Shown: positions 7,524 to 15,933, counted from the first letter of the stretch. The stretch: 24,136 nucleotides of DNA from an uncultured Collinsella sp. (GCA_900550735.1 URTD01000010.1:1-24136); one strand, 5' to 3'. Translations and numbers: made by a program. Notes: generated by a model from the sequence alone, not told the origin.

Positions 7524-10424
7524 ATGACCCAGCCCCTGCCCTGGGAAAAGAACACCGCGGTACCCGTGCCGCCCGCGCCGGAACCCGTGCCGCTCGATGC
7601 GTACACCGCCCCCGCTGCGCCGGAGCCCGAGCTCGTTCCGCTCGACATCTACGACGCTCCCGCGCCGGCACCCAAGCCCGCCAAGCCGCTCGTCGACATC
7701 GACAGCCTTAATCCCGCCCAGCGCGAGGCGGTCCTGACCACCGAGGGTCCGTTGCTGGTGCTTGCCGGCGCCGGCTCGGGCAAGACCCGCGTCTTGACCT
7801 TCCGCATCGCACATATGCTCGGCGACCTGGGTGTTAAGCCCTGGCAGATCCTTGCCATCACGTTTACCAACAAGGCCGCGGCCGAGATGCGCGAGCGTCT
7901 GGCGGCACTCATCCCCAGCGGTACCCGCGGCATGTGGGTGTGCACCTTCCACGCCATGTGCGTGCGCATGCTGCGCGAGGACGCCGACCTGCTGGGCTAC
8001 ACCGGTCAGTTCACCATCTACGATGACGATGACTCAAAGCGCATGGTGCGTGACATTATGCAGGCGCTCGGTATCGAGCAAAAGCAGTTCCCCATCAACA
8101 TGATCCGCAGCAAGATCAGCTCGGCTAAAAACGCCATGATCGGGCCCGAGGACATGCTCAAATCCGCCGACAGCCCTAATGACAAAAAGGCTGCGCAGGT
8201 CTACCTGGAGCTGGAGCGCCGCCTGCGCGCCGCCAACGCGATGGACTTCGACGATCTGCTCGTGCGCACGCTCGAGCTGCTGCGCACCCGCCCCGAGGTG
8301 CTCGACAAGTACCAGGAGCGCTTCCGCTACATTAGCGTCGACGAGTATCAGGACACCAACCACGTCCAGTACGAGATCGCCAACCTGCTGGCCGCCAAGT
8401 ACCAAAACCTCATGGTCGTGGGCGATGACGATCAGTCCATTTATAGCTGGCGTGGCGCCGACATCACCAATATCCTGGACTTTGAGAAAGACTTCAAAAA
8501 CTGCAAGACCGTCAAGCTGGAGCAGAACTATCGCTCCACGGGTCACATCTTGAGCGCCGCCAATGCTGTGGTGCGCCACAACTCGCAGCGCAAGGACAAG
8601 CGCTTGTTTACGGCCGAGGGCGATGGCGAGAAGATCCAGGCCTTCCAGGCGAGCGACGAGCGCGACGAGGGCCGCTGGATTGCCGGCGAGATCGAAAAGC
8701 TGCACTCCAAGGGCACGAGCTACGACGATATCGCCGTGTTCTATCGCACCAACGCCCAGTCGCGTATCCTCGAAGATATGTTCCTGCGCGCAGGCGTGCC
8801 CTACAAGATCGTGGGTGGCACGCGATTCTTCGACCGTGCCGAGATCCGCGACGTCATGGCCTACCTCAAGATGATCGTGAACCCGGCAGACGAGATGAGC
8901 GTCAAGCGCGTCATCAACACGCCGCGCCGCGGCATCGGCTCCACCTCGATCCAAAAGATCGAGCAGCTGGCGCGCGACAACCGCTGCTCGTTCTTCCAGG
9001 CTTGTGAGATCGCGTGCGCCGAGACCGGCATGTTTAGCGCCAAGGTGCGTAACGGCCTGTCGAGCTTTGTGGCGCTGGTGCGCGAGGGCCGCCGCATGGA
9101 CGGCGAGCTCAAGGACGTCGTCGAGATGATTGTCGATAAGACGGGCCTGCTGCAGGCTTTCCGCGCCGAGGGCACCATGGAGTCCGAGAGCCGCGCCGAG
9201 AACATCCAGGAATTCCTGGGCGTTGCCGCCGAATTCGAGGAGACGCACGAGGATATCGAAGGTACGCTCGAGAGCTTGGAAGAGCTGCGCGCTGCCGGTG
9301 TTGCCGATGTACCTGCCAGCGTCGAGCTCGAGCCTGTCGTGCTGAGCGCGCCCGCGCCCGAGCCGGGGCCGTCCGCCCCGGCATCCTCGTTTGAGGCGCT
9401 CGTTGGCGCGCGTGACGCCGCGGGCTCCAATCCGCTCGATAGCTTGGCCGCTCCGGCGCTGTCTCCGCAGGATGCCCTGGCCGCCGCCATCGCGGGCAAC
9501 GCCTATGCCTCACCGACGGAGCTGCCGGCGGGTGCCGTGCATGCCGGCGAGATTGAGCGCACCTACGGTCCGCTCACCTGTAAGGCGCTGCCGGCACTCA
9601 TGGAGTGGCTGGCCCTGCGCTCCGACTTGGATTCCCTGGCCGGCGAGACGCATGCCATTACCATGATGACCATCCACTCCGCCAAGGGCTTGGAGTTCCC
9701 GGCGGTGTTCGTGGCCGGCATGGAGGAGGGTATCTTCCCGCACGTGCACGACTTTGGCGGTAGTGACGATCCGGGCAAGCTCGAGGAGGAGCGTCGCTTG
9801 GCCTACGTCGCCATCACGCGCGCTCGCAAGCGCCTGTTCCTGACCTATGCGGCCACGCGTCGCACCTACGGCTCGACCTCTGCCAACCCGCGCTCGCGCT
9901 TCCTCAACGAGATTCCGTTTGAGGACATCGAGTTTAGCGGTATCGGTTCTGCCGGTTTTGAGGGCACGGGCTGGGAGAAGCGCGGCGACCGTCACGGCAC
10001 GTTTGGCTCGGGTATGGGCTCGGACATGTATGGCGGCAAGGTGTTTGGCTCGCATACGCGCTCGACCGGCGGTTCCGGTTCGCGCGGCGGATCGAGCTTT
10101 GACGATTTCTTTGGTGGCAGCACTTATGGCACCGAGCGCCATCGTGGGGTTTCGCCCGACGCCGGCCGTGTTGCCTCGACCTTTGGCTCGGGCGCGCCGC
10201 GAGCCAAAAAGCCGTCATCTAAGGTGTCGCCAACGGTGGAACGCAAGGTCGATCGCGCCAGCGCATCGCAGGACTTTGCCGCGGGCGATACCGTGAGCCA
10301 TAAGACCTTTGGCACGGGCACCGTGATCTCGGTCGCCGGAGACATGATCGAGGTTCAATTCGAAAAGACCGGCCAGACCAAAAAGCTGATGAAAGGTTTT
10401 GCGCCAATCGTCAAGCTGCAGTGA
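7524..10424 (+). CDS. pcrA: ATP-dependent 3'-5' DNA helicase PcrA/UvrD, enlarged
   Basis: This superfamily 1A helicase unwinds DNA in excision repair, rolling-circle replication and clearing of RecA filaments or stalled RNA polymerase. Starting at ATG 7524 (GAGGAG 6 nt upstream) it has 966 residues against about 720-750 normally. Order: a Pro/Ala-rich N-terminal tail (1-58), Q-motif LNPAQREAV, Walker A AGAGSGKTR (81-89), VDEYQDTN, DDDQSIYSWRGA, EQNYRST, TIHSAKGLEFPAVFVAGMEEGIFPH and VAITRARKRL. The extra length is the N-tail, an Ala/Pro/Ser-rich insert of about 110 residues just before the TIHSAKG motif, and a long Gly/Ser-rich tail. The last 50 residues (AAGDTVSHKTFGTGTVISVAGD) form the Tudor-like domain that binds RNA polymerase in PcrA/UvrD. 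All helicase motifs seem intact. Confidence 0.95.
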   Translation: MTQPLPWEKNTAVPVPPAPEPVPLDAYTAPAAPEPELVPLDIYDAPAPAPKPAKPLVDIDSLNPAQREAVLTTEGPLLVLAGAGSGKTRVLTFRIAHMLGDLGVKPWQILAITFTNKAAAEMRERLAALIPSGTRGMWVCTFHAMCVRMLREDADLLGYTGQFTIYDDDDSKRMVRDIMQALGIEQKQFPINMIRSKISSAKNAMIGPEDMLKSADSPNDKKAAQVYLELERRLRAANAMDFDDLLVRTLELLRTRPEVLDKYQERFRYISVDEYQDTNHVQYEIANLLAAKYQNLMVVGDDDQSIYSWRGADITNILDFEKDFKNCKTVKLEQNYRSTGHILSAANAVVRHNSQRKDKRLFTAEGDGEKIQAFQASDERDEGRWIAGEIEKLHSKGTSYDDIAVFYRTNAQSRILEDMFLRAGVPYKIVGGTRFFDRAEIRDVMAYLKMIVNPADEMSVKRVINTPRRGIGSTSIQKIEQLARDNRCSFFQACEIACAETGMFSAKVRNGLSSFVALVREGRRMDGELKDVVEMIVDKTGLLQAFRAEGTMESESRAENIQEFLGVAAEFEETHEDIEGTLESLEELRAAGVADVPASVELEPVVLSAPAPEPGPSAPASSFEALVGARDAAGSNPLDSLAAPALSPQDALAAAIAGNAYASPTELPAGAVHAGEIERTYGPLTCKALPALMEWLALRSDLDSLAGETHAITMMTIHSAKGLEFPAVFVAGMEEGIFPHVHDFGGSDDPGKLEEERRLAYVAITRARKRLFLTYAATRRTYGSTSANPRSRFLNEIPFEDIEFSGIGSAGFEGTGWEKRGDRHGTFGSGMGSDMYGGKVFGSHTRSTGGSGSRGGSSFDDFFGGSTYGTERHRGVSPDAGRVASTFGSGAPRAKKPSSKVSPTVERKVDRASASQDFAAGDTVSHKTFGTGTVISVAGDMIEVQFEKTGQTKKLMKGFAPIVKLQ

Positions 10425-10461
10425 TCCCGGCGGACCTGGGCGGGCGTATAGGGCAACATCG

Positions 10462-10517
10462 CCTGCTCGGGCAGTCCTGCGCAAGACGGAGGCCACATTA
10501 AGTGGCCTTCTTTGTTT
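10462..10517 (+). terminator. pcrA terminator, left copy of a 51-bp inverted pair
   Basis: GGCCAC (10491-10496) pairs with GTGGCC (10502-10507) over ATTAA and is followed by TTCTTTGTTT. The surrounding 52 nt (10462-10513), including CAGTCCTGCGCAAGACG, recur inverted at 11012-11062 with only a few differences. Confidence 0.85.
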
Positions 10518-10519
10518 GC

Positions 10520-10903
10520 GGAAAGTGTGTCCCGGAATTCTTGTCTGGAATGGGATGCAGTTTCCGCTTGGGACCCGATTGGGAAAGTGTGTCCCACTAT
10601 TCAGCTGGATTCCGGGATGTATTTTCCGGTTGAGGCTCGTTGGGAAAGTGCGTCCCACTTTGGGGGCTGATTCTGGGACGTGGTTTCCGGTTGGCTCTCA
10701 TTGGGAAAATGCATCCCGTTTCTTGACCGAATAATGGGACGCAATTTCCCGTTGGAGCGCCTTTGGGAAATTGCGTCCCACTTCGACCGCCCAGAGTGGG
10801 ATGCACTTTCCGCAAAGCACCTCAACGGGAAACTACGTCCCATTCCAAAGGCAAATTCCGGGACGCATTTTTCGAAAGCCTGCCCATCCGGAAAGCCCGT
10901 CCC
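10520..10903. repeat. Array of 13 alternately inverted 14-mers with fixed spacers
   Basis: Thirteen 14-nt sites fit GGAAANYRYRTCCC, odd sites forward and even sites reversed. Starts are 10520, 10552, 10582, 10614, 10643, 10675, 10704, 10736, 10766, 10798, 10828, 10860 and 10890. Forward-to-reverse gaps are always 18 nt; reverse-to-forward gaps are 15 or 16 nt. Spacers differ in sequence. The ends GGAAA and TCCC are nearly invariant (site 12 has one change), while the centre varies mostly by transitions. The layout recalls the mosaic REP arrays (BIMEs) found in proteobacteria between gene ends, but the sequence is unrelated as far as I can tell. Confidence 0.9.
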
Positions 10904-10963
10904 ACTTTGGACGCATCCGGGCACGGAACCATCGACCTATCAGGCCTCCCATCAATAAAGAGG

Positions 10964-11092
10964 CGTCCTCCCGGACGGCGGGGCACGAAGTTCATCGCGA
11001 GTTCCGCACGAAAAGAAGGCCACTTAATGTGGCCTTCGTCTTGCGCAGGACTGTAGAGCAGGGAACTTCGTGCCCCGACGCCCGGGAGGACG
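10964..11092. repeat. 30-bp inverted repeat enclosing the right terminator
   Basis: 10964-10993 (starting CGTCCTCCCGG and ending GGGGCACGAAGTTC) is complementary to 11063-11092 at 28 of 30 positions. The 69-nt gap holds the right terminator copy, so the whole can fold as a hairpin on a hairpin. Confidence 0.85.
11011..11062 (-). terminator. Terminator of the flavodoxin-like gene, right copy of the 51-bp pair
   Basis: Read on the minus strand, GGCCAC/GTGGCC (plus 11029-11034 and 11018-11023) closes a 5-nt loop and is followed by TTCTTTT. It is oriented to end the flavodoxin-like transcript and mirrors the pcrA terminator. Confidence 0.8.
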
Positions 11093-11134
11093 TTTCATTT
11101 AGAAAGATGGACCGACCGCCGTCAGCGATGGGAG

Positions 11135-11692
11135 CTACTCCCCCAGCACGGCCTTTTTGGCGGCTGCAGCCATGTTGTCCAGATCTTCCTTGGTGGGGTG
11201 ATCCTTTGCGGCGACCCAGTTATCGAGCAGCATCTTAAAGCGGACATTGTCGGGATCTTGCTCGAGCATGGCCTCGTAGCGCTGCTTGACCGCGGGACCC
11301 ATCTTGCCCTGGCACATTGCCCAACCCACAAGCTCGGCATCCTCGGCCAAATTGGAGGTCACGCGATTGATAATCTGCTGATAATAGCTCTGGTCGGCGC
11401 CAAAACCGCAGGTACCAAAGAGGAAAACGCGCTTGCCGTGCAGAGCGGAGAGCAGCGCGGCAACCGAAGGCGTGCACGCGCCCTTGTCGCACCAAAAACC
11501 GACGAGCACCGTGTCGGCCGCGCAGGCGCCCTGCGCCTCGAGCGCAACCTGATCTGCGTCCGCATCGTCGCTCAACGCCGCAGCGTGGACAAACTCAACG
11601 CCCGCAGCCTGCAGAGCGCGCTTGATCGCACCCGAAACCATCCTGGTATTACCGCTCTTGCTGTTAACCACCAAAGAGCACGTCATAGTCAC
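11135..11692 (-). CDS. Flavodoxin-like FMN-binding protein
   Basis: The protein (185 residues) begins with a beta strand and the FMN phosphate-binding loop NSKSGNTRMV, matching the T/S-x-T-G-N-T/S pattern of flavodoxins. Further on are LVGFWCDKGACTPSVAALLSAL and RVFLFGTCGFG, typical of flavodoxin-family proteins with longer loops, followed by a helical C-terminus. Such proteins carry electrons or support small flavoenzymes; the partner is unknown. The GTG at 11692 has GAGG 4 nt upstream, while the in-frame ATG at 11686 has the same site at 10 nt, so either may be the start. Four 23-bp direct repeats lie about 170 bp upstream and suggest dedicated regulation. A terminator shared in sequence with pcrA follows. 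Confidence 0.85.
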   Translation of the reverse strand: MTMTCSLVVNSKSGNTRMVSGAIKRALQAAGVEFVHAAALSDDADADQVALEAQGACAADTVLVGFWCDKGACTPSVAALLSALHGKRVFLFGTCGFGADQSYYQQIINRVTSNLAEDAELVGWAMCQGKMGPAVKQRYEAMLEQDPDNVRFKMLLDNWVAAKDHPTKEDLDNMAAAAKKAVLGE

Positions 11693-12009
11693 GTTGCCTC
11701 GTTTCCCCCAAAACTAAAGCCACTATTGCAATTTATTAGATGAATATCTTAGTACTAACGTAACAGATGTAAACCACCTTCTGCCGATTGGCGACGCAGA
11801 CGACATCTTTGGACAGATTTCGAACAGTATGTACTTCGGATTGAAACCGCCGCAGAACGTTTCACGAATGGCCGAAAAACTGTTTCACAAAACGCCGTCA
11901 AATTGTGTCACGGAGTATCGTCAAAATGTTTCACGCGCTGGTAGAACGCTATATAACAAGATCGCTCTATGGGACAAACAAACCTGATTAATTTGCCCCA
12001 CGGGCTTGC
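11693..12009. promoter_or_regulatory. Upstream region of the flavodoxin-like gene
   Basis: This 317-bp gap is AT-richer than its surroundings. It holds the palindrome TTAGTACTAA (11749-11758) about 60 bp upstream of the flavodoxin-like start, and the 23-bp repeat array (11859-11950). I could not fix a promoter with confidence. No clear terminator for the ABC operon ending at 12010 is visible. Confidence 0.5.
11859..11950. promoter_or_regulatory. Four 23-bp direct repeats (operator-like)
   Basis: GTTTCAC recurs at 11859, 11882 and 11928, and GTGTCAC at 11905, exactly 23 bp apart. Units 2 and 3 also share CGTCAAA at the same phase (unit 1 has CGAAAAA). The consensus is GTTTCAC-N8-CGTCAAA, or TTTGACG-N8-GTGAAAC towards the flavodoxin gene. 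A near two-turn period puts all sites on one helix face, as expected for cooperative binding. Confidence 0.75.
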
Positions 12010-13869
12010 TCACTGGGCGAATTGGCTGCGGTAGAGTTCGGCGTAGAAGCCGCCTGTCGCTAGCAGCTCGTCGTGCGTGCCGCGCTCGATAATCTCGCCG
12101 TCGCGCATCACCAGAATGCAGTCGGCGTTGCGGATGGTGCTCAGGCGATGCGCCACCACAAAGCTCGTACGGCCGGCCATAAGCTCGTCGAATGCCGCCT
12201 GCACCTGCAGCTCGGTGCGGGTATCGATGCTCGACGTCGCCTCGTCCAGCAGCAGAATCGCCGGGTCGGTGAGCATGACGCGCGCGATGCACAGCAGCTG
12301 TTTTTGACCCTGGCTAAACATGCCGCCGTCCTCGCCGATGACCGTATCGTAGCCGCTTGGCAGCTGCACGATAAACTTGTGCGCGTGCGCGCGCTTGGCG
12401 GCTTCGATAACCTGTTCACGCGTGGCATCCGGGCAACCGTAAGCGATATTTTCCGCCACCGTGCCCTCGAACAGCCACGTATCCTGCAGCACCATGCCAA
12501 AGGCGCGGCGCAGGCTTGCGCGCGTGTAGTCACGCGAAGACCGGCCATCGACCATGATGCGTCCGGCATCGATATCGTAAAACCGCAGCAGCAAATTGAT
12601 GAGCGTTGTCTTTCCGCAGCCCGTGGGGCCGACCAGGGCAAAACGCATGCCGGGCTTGGCCTCGATGCAGATATCCTGCAGCAGCTTGCGGTCGGGCACA
12701 TAGCTAAAGTCCACGTGTTCAAAAGTCACCTCGCCACGCGGGGCGGCAAGCTCCACGGCGTCTGGCGCATCGGGCTCCTGCTCGCGGGCGTCGAGCAGTG
12801 CAAACATGCGGCGCGCCGAGGCATACGCCGTCTGGATTTGCGTAATGACGTTGGTAACCTCGTTGAACGGCTTGGTGTACTGGTTAGCATAGGACAGGAA
12901 AATCTGCACGCCGCCCACCGTAAGCGCCGCGGGCACGCCCGTGATCACGCCCACGCAGCCGATCACAGCGACCACGGCATAGATGATGTTATTGATAAAG
13001 CGCGTGCCGGGGTTGGAGAGCGAACCCATAAACTGCGCGCGCTCGCCTGCCGTATAGAGCTCGGCGTTAAGGGCATCAAAGCGCAGCTGCGCGCTGGAGC
13101 CATAGGCAAAAGCGTCGACAAGCTTCTGCTCGCCCACGTATTCCTCGATGTGGCCGCCAAGCTGACCCTGAATGCGTTGCTGCGCCGTAAAGCTCTTGTT
13201 GGAGAGTTTGGCAATAGCACCGGCTGCAAAAATGGAAAGCGGCGTGACGAGCACCACCACAAGCGTCATGGTCAGGTTAATGGAGAGCATAAACGCGAGC
13301 GTGCCCACGATGGTGATGACGCCGGTAAAGAGCTGCGTAAAGCCCTGCAGCAGGCCATCGCCCACCTGGTCGACATCGTTGACCACGCGGCTCATGAGGT
13401 CGCCGTGGGCATGGCCGTCAATAAAGCTGAGCGGCATGCGGCTGAGCTTGTCGCTCGCCTCCACGCGCATGTCGCGCACCGTTTCGTAGGATAGACGGTT
13501 GACGCAGTAGCCCTGCAGCCACTGGAAGGCTGCCGCGCCCACCACGACGATTGCGAGCTTGGTAACAAGCGGCAGCAGCGACCCGAAGTCCACCTGCCCG
13601 GCGGCAACGATGAGGTCGATGCCCTCGCCGATGAGGATGGGCGTATAGAGTTGCAAGACCACCGAGATGGCGGCGCTCACAAACGACGCCGTAAACGAAA
13701 TGCGATGCGGGCGAACATAGCCCAGCAGGCGGCGGGTCACCGCACCAGCGGGATAGCGCTCGGGGTCGCCGGGCTGACGCGGGCCGTCGCCCAGGTCGTT
13801 AAGGTTATCGTTGCCGGACACGTTGGCCGTCATCGTGGCGACCGAACCGGAAGAAGTATACGGATTCAT
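12010..13869 (-). CDS. Heterodimeric ABC exporter subunit, catalytic half
   Basis: This 619-residue half-transporter has six predicted membrane helices after a polar N-terminal tail of about 45 residues, then a nucleotide-binding domain. Walker A is GPTGCGKTT (414-422), the signature is FSQGQ (518-522) instead of LSGGQ, Walker B with the catalytic glutamate is LLLDEATSSID (E543) and the switch histidine is AHRLST (H574). The catalytic residues are complete while the signature is altered, matching one half of BmrCD/TM287-288 type exporters. Its ATG at 13869 directly follows the stop of the upstream gene (TAAATG), so the two are coupled. Substrate unknown; members export drugs, peptides or lipids. 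Confidence 0.93.
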   Translation of the reverse strand: MNPYTSSGSVATMTANVSGNDNLNDLGDGPRQPGDPERYPAGAVTRRLLGYVRPHRISFTASFVSAAISVVLQLYTPILIGEGIDLIVAAGQVDFGSLLPLVTKLAIVVVGAAAFQWLQGYCVNRLSYETVRDMRVEASDKLSRMPLSFIDGHAHGDLMSRVVNDVDQVGDGLLQGFTQLFTGVITIVGTLAFMLSINLTMTLVVVLVTPLSIFAAGAIAKLSNKSFTAQQRIQGQLGGHIEEYVGEQKLVDAFAYGSSAQLRFDALNAELYTAGERAQFMGSLSNPGTRFINNIIYAVVAVIGCVGVITGVPAALTVGGVQIFLSYANQYTKPFNEVTNVITQIQTAYASARRMFALLDAREQEPDAPDAVELAAPRGEVTFEHVDFSYVPDRKLLQDICIEAKPGMRFALVGPTGCGKTTLINLLLRFYDIDAGRIMVDGRSSRDYTRASLRRAFGMVLQDTWLFEGTVAENIAYGCPDATREQVIEAAKRAHAHKFIVQLPSGYDTVIGEDGGMFSQGQKQLLCIARVMLTDPAILLLDEATSSIDTRTELQVQAAFDELMAGRTSFVVAHRLSTIRNADCILVMRDGEIIERGTHDELLATGGFYAELYRSQFAQ

Positions 13870-15723
13870 TTAGCAGCCCTCCTTTGCGCAAGTGGATGCC
13901 GGGGCAGCCGGGGCGGACGCGGGCGTCGTGCTCCCCTGCTGACCCTCGAGCTCCTCGCGACGAAGCTGCGACTGGCAAATCTCGCGATAGAGTTGGCAGC
14001 TTGCGTACAGCTCGTCGTGCGTACCCAGGCCCGCGACCGAGCCGTGGTCGAGCACGCAGATCATGTCGGCATCGCGCACGGTCGAGACGCGCTGGCTCAC
14101 GATCACCGTGGTCAGCGGGAGTCCGCCCGCGGCGGCACCGCGTACGCTGCGCTCGCGGATGGCGTGGCGAAGCGCTGCATCGGTCTTAAAGTCGAGCGCC
14201 GAGGCGGAGTCATCCATAATCAGAATCTGCGGCGAGCCCACCAGGGCACGCGCAATGGTCAGGCGCTGGCGCTGGCCACCGCTGAAGTTCTTGCCGCCCG
14301 CCTCGACCGGGGCGCCGAGGCCCTGGGGCTTGTTGTGCACGAACTCGCTGGCCTGCGCTATATCGAGCGCCGCCCACAGCTCCTCATCGGTTGCCGACTC
14401 GTCGCGCCAGGTCAGGTTGCTGCGGATCGTGCCGCTCACGAGCGACGCGCGCTGCGGAACAGTCGCAACCACATGACGCAGCTGGTCGAGCGGCCAGGCG
14501 CGCACGTCGGCACCCATCACGCTCACGCTGCCGGTGCTCGCATCGTACAGGCGCGGGATGAGCGAGACGAGCGTCGACTTACCGCTGCCCGTGCCGCCGA
14601 TAATGCCGAGCGTTTTGCCCAGCGGCAGCTCCAGGGTCACGTCATTGACGACGTTGGCGGCGCCCGCGCCAAAGGAAAAGCTCGCATGGTTCAAGCTCAG
14701 CGCGGGGACCAGAACAGCGTTGCCCATCGCGCTCGGCTCGGGCAGCGCAACCGGCTGGTTGCCCTCGTCGGTAATGCTCGGCACGCAATTGAGCACCTCG
14801 TTGAGACGCGACGCACTGGCGCTCGCCTTGGTAAAGACCACGACCAGGTTGGCGACATACACGATGGAGGTCAGGGTCTGCGTCATGTAGTTGACGAACG
14901 CCATGACCTGGCCCTGCGTGAGCTCGCCCACGTTGACCTGGATGCCGCCCACCCACAGGATGGCGCAAACGCCCAGGTTCATCACCAAAAACGTGACGGG
15001 GTTGAGGATCGACGAGAGCTTGCCCACCGCGATTGCGACACGCGCCTGGTCATCGGCCGCCTGGGCAAAACGCTCACGTTCGTGACCCTCGCGCACAAAC
15101 GCCCGGACCACGCGGGCGCCCGAAAGCCCCTCGCGGCAAATGAGCGCGATGCGGTCGAGCTTTGCCTGCAGCTGCCTGTAGTACGGGATGCAGCGCGCCA
15201 TGACAAACCAAAACACCAGGCCGATGGCGGGCGTGCAAATCAAAAAGATGATGCCGAGCTTAAGGTCGATGGCAAGGGCCGCGACCATGGAACCCACCGC
15301 CAAGAAGGGCCAGCGGATGAGCATGCGCACGCCCAGCGCCACGGCGAGCTGTACCTGGTTGACATCGTTGGTGATACGCGTGATGAGCGACGGCGTGCCA
15401 AAGCGGTCAAGTTCGGCATAGCTCAGCTTGTTGATGTGCTTGTAGAGTGCGCCGCGAATGTCGGTGCCCATGCCCTGCGAGGTCAGCGCCGCCATCTTTT
15501 GGCAGACAAGCGTAAACGAGATGCCGATCACAGCCATGGCGCCAAGTACCATGCCGTAGTGGATAACGGCGCTGACATCGTGTGCGCCAATACCCTTATC
15601 GATCATCTGGGCAATCACGAGCGGTGTAAGCAGGTCAAAGATCACTTCAATCAACTTGCACGCAGGGCCAATCACCATATATCGGCGAAACTTACCACCA
15701 AAACGCCTGAGCAGCTCAATCAT
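13870..15723 (-). CDS. Heterodimeric ABC exporter subunit, degenerate half
   Basis: This 617-residue half-transporter starts at ATG 15723, which has GGGAG 9 nt upstream and begins MIELLRRFGGKFRRYM as in homologues; upstream in-frame GTG and TTG codons lack a site. Six membrane helices precede the ATPase domain. Walker A GGTGSGKST (376-384) and signature FSGGQRQR are canonical. The catalytic glutamate is Asp (IMDDSASALD, D505) and the switch histidine is Gln (VSQRVST), so it can bind but should hardly hydrolyse ATP. The partner gene supplies the intact catalytic site. A 30-residue Ala/Ser/Thr-rich tail ends in Cys. Same type as BmrC or TM287. Confidence 0.93.
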   Translation of the reverse strand: MIELLRRFGGKFRRYMVIGPACKLIEVIFDLLTPLVIAQMIDKGIGAHDVSAVIHYGMVLGAMAVIGISFTLVCQKMAALTSQGMGTDIRGALYKHINKLSYAELDRFGTPSLITRITNDVNQVQLAVALGVRMLIRWPFLAVGSMVAALAIDLKLGIIFLICTPAIGLVFWFVMARCIPYYRQLQAKLDRIALICREGLSGARVVRAFVREGHERERFAQAADDQARVAIAVGKLSSILNPVTFLVMNLGVCAILWVGGIQVNVGELTQGQVMAFVNYMTQTLTSIVYVANLVVVFTKASASASRLNEVLNCVPSITDEGNQPVALPEPSAMGNAVLVPALSLNHASFSFGAGAANVVNDVTLELPLGKTLGIIGGTGSGKSTLVSLIPRLYDASTGSVSVMGADVRAWPLDQLRHVVATVPQRASLVSGTIRSNLTWRDESATDEELWAALDIAQASEFVHNKPQGLGAPVEAGGKNFSGGQRQRLTIARALVGSPQILIMDDSASALDFKTDAALRHAIRERSVRGAAAGGLPLTTVIVSQRVSTVRDADMICVLDHGSVAGLGTHDELYASCQLYREICQSQLRREELEGQQGSTTPASAPAAPASTCAKEGC

Positions 15724-15767
15724 GTATAGGCGCTCCCTATCATCATTCACACTCAATTCGAATCATG

Positions 15768-15796
15768 ATAGTACGGTGAACCCAAAAGAAGCGTAA
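15768..15796 (-). promoter_or_regulatory. Possible promoter of the ABC exporter operon
   Basis: On the minus strand TTACGC (15791-15796) and TACTAT (15768-15773) are 17 bp apart, about 45 bp before the start at 15723. Prediction from motif and spacing only. Confidence 0.4.
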
Positions 15797-15877
15797 ACAA
15801 CTCGTCATTTCTAATGGGATTCGGTTTTCAGAGGGGTATACGCGCACACCCAGCCAGTGTCGGGTCAACTAGCATGG

Positions 15878-15883
15878 TATATT
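15878..15883 (+). promoter_or_regulatory. Extended -10 promoter of the surface protein gene
   Basis: TATATT (15878-15883) is preceded by TGG, matching an extended -10 element. It lies about 50 bp before the ATG at 15934. Confidence 0.5.
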
Positions 15884-15933
15884 TACATTAGTGCTACCAA
15901 GTTAGTCGCCGACCCTTGAAATGAGGTGCCGAG

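Larger units (their letters stand above)
10425..11134. other. 710-bp gene-free region between convergent genes: repeat array and paired terminators
   Basis: No credible gene is present; open frames here merely read through the repeats. The region holds two near-identical inverted terminators (10462-10513 and 11012-11062), the alternating inverted array (10520-10903) and a 30-bp inverted repeat around the right terminator (10964-10993 / 11063-11092). It separates the 3' ends of pcrA and the flavodoxin-like gene. Confidence 0.85.

Noticed and set aside
10520..10903. CRISPR array
   Set aside because: The repeats are only 14 nt, alternate in orientation and have 15-18 nt spacers. No cas gene is nearby.
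10399..10924. Short coding frames across the 14-mer array on both strands
   Set aside because: They merely translate the repeats (recurring FP and GT motifs), lack ribosome-binding sites and overlap terminators.
13651..15729. 692-codon plus-strand frame over the ABC exporter genes
   Set aside because: His/Arg/Ala-rich translation with no domain, fully opposite two ABC subunits with all motifs.
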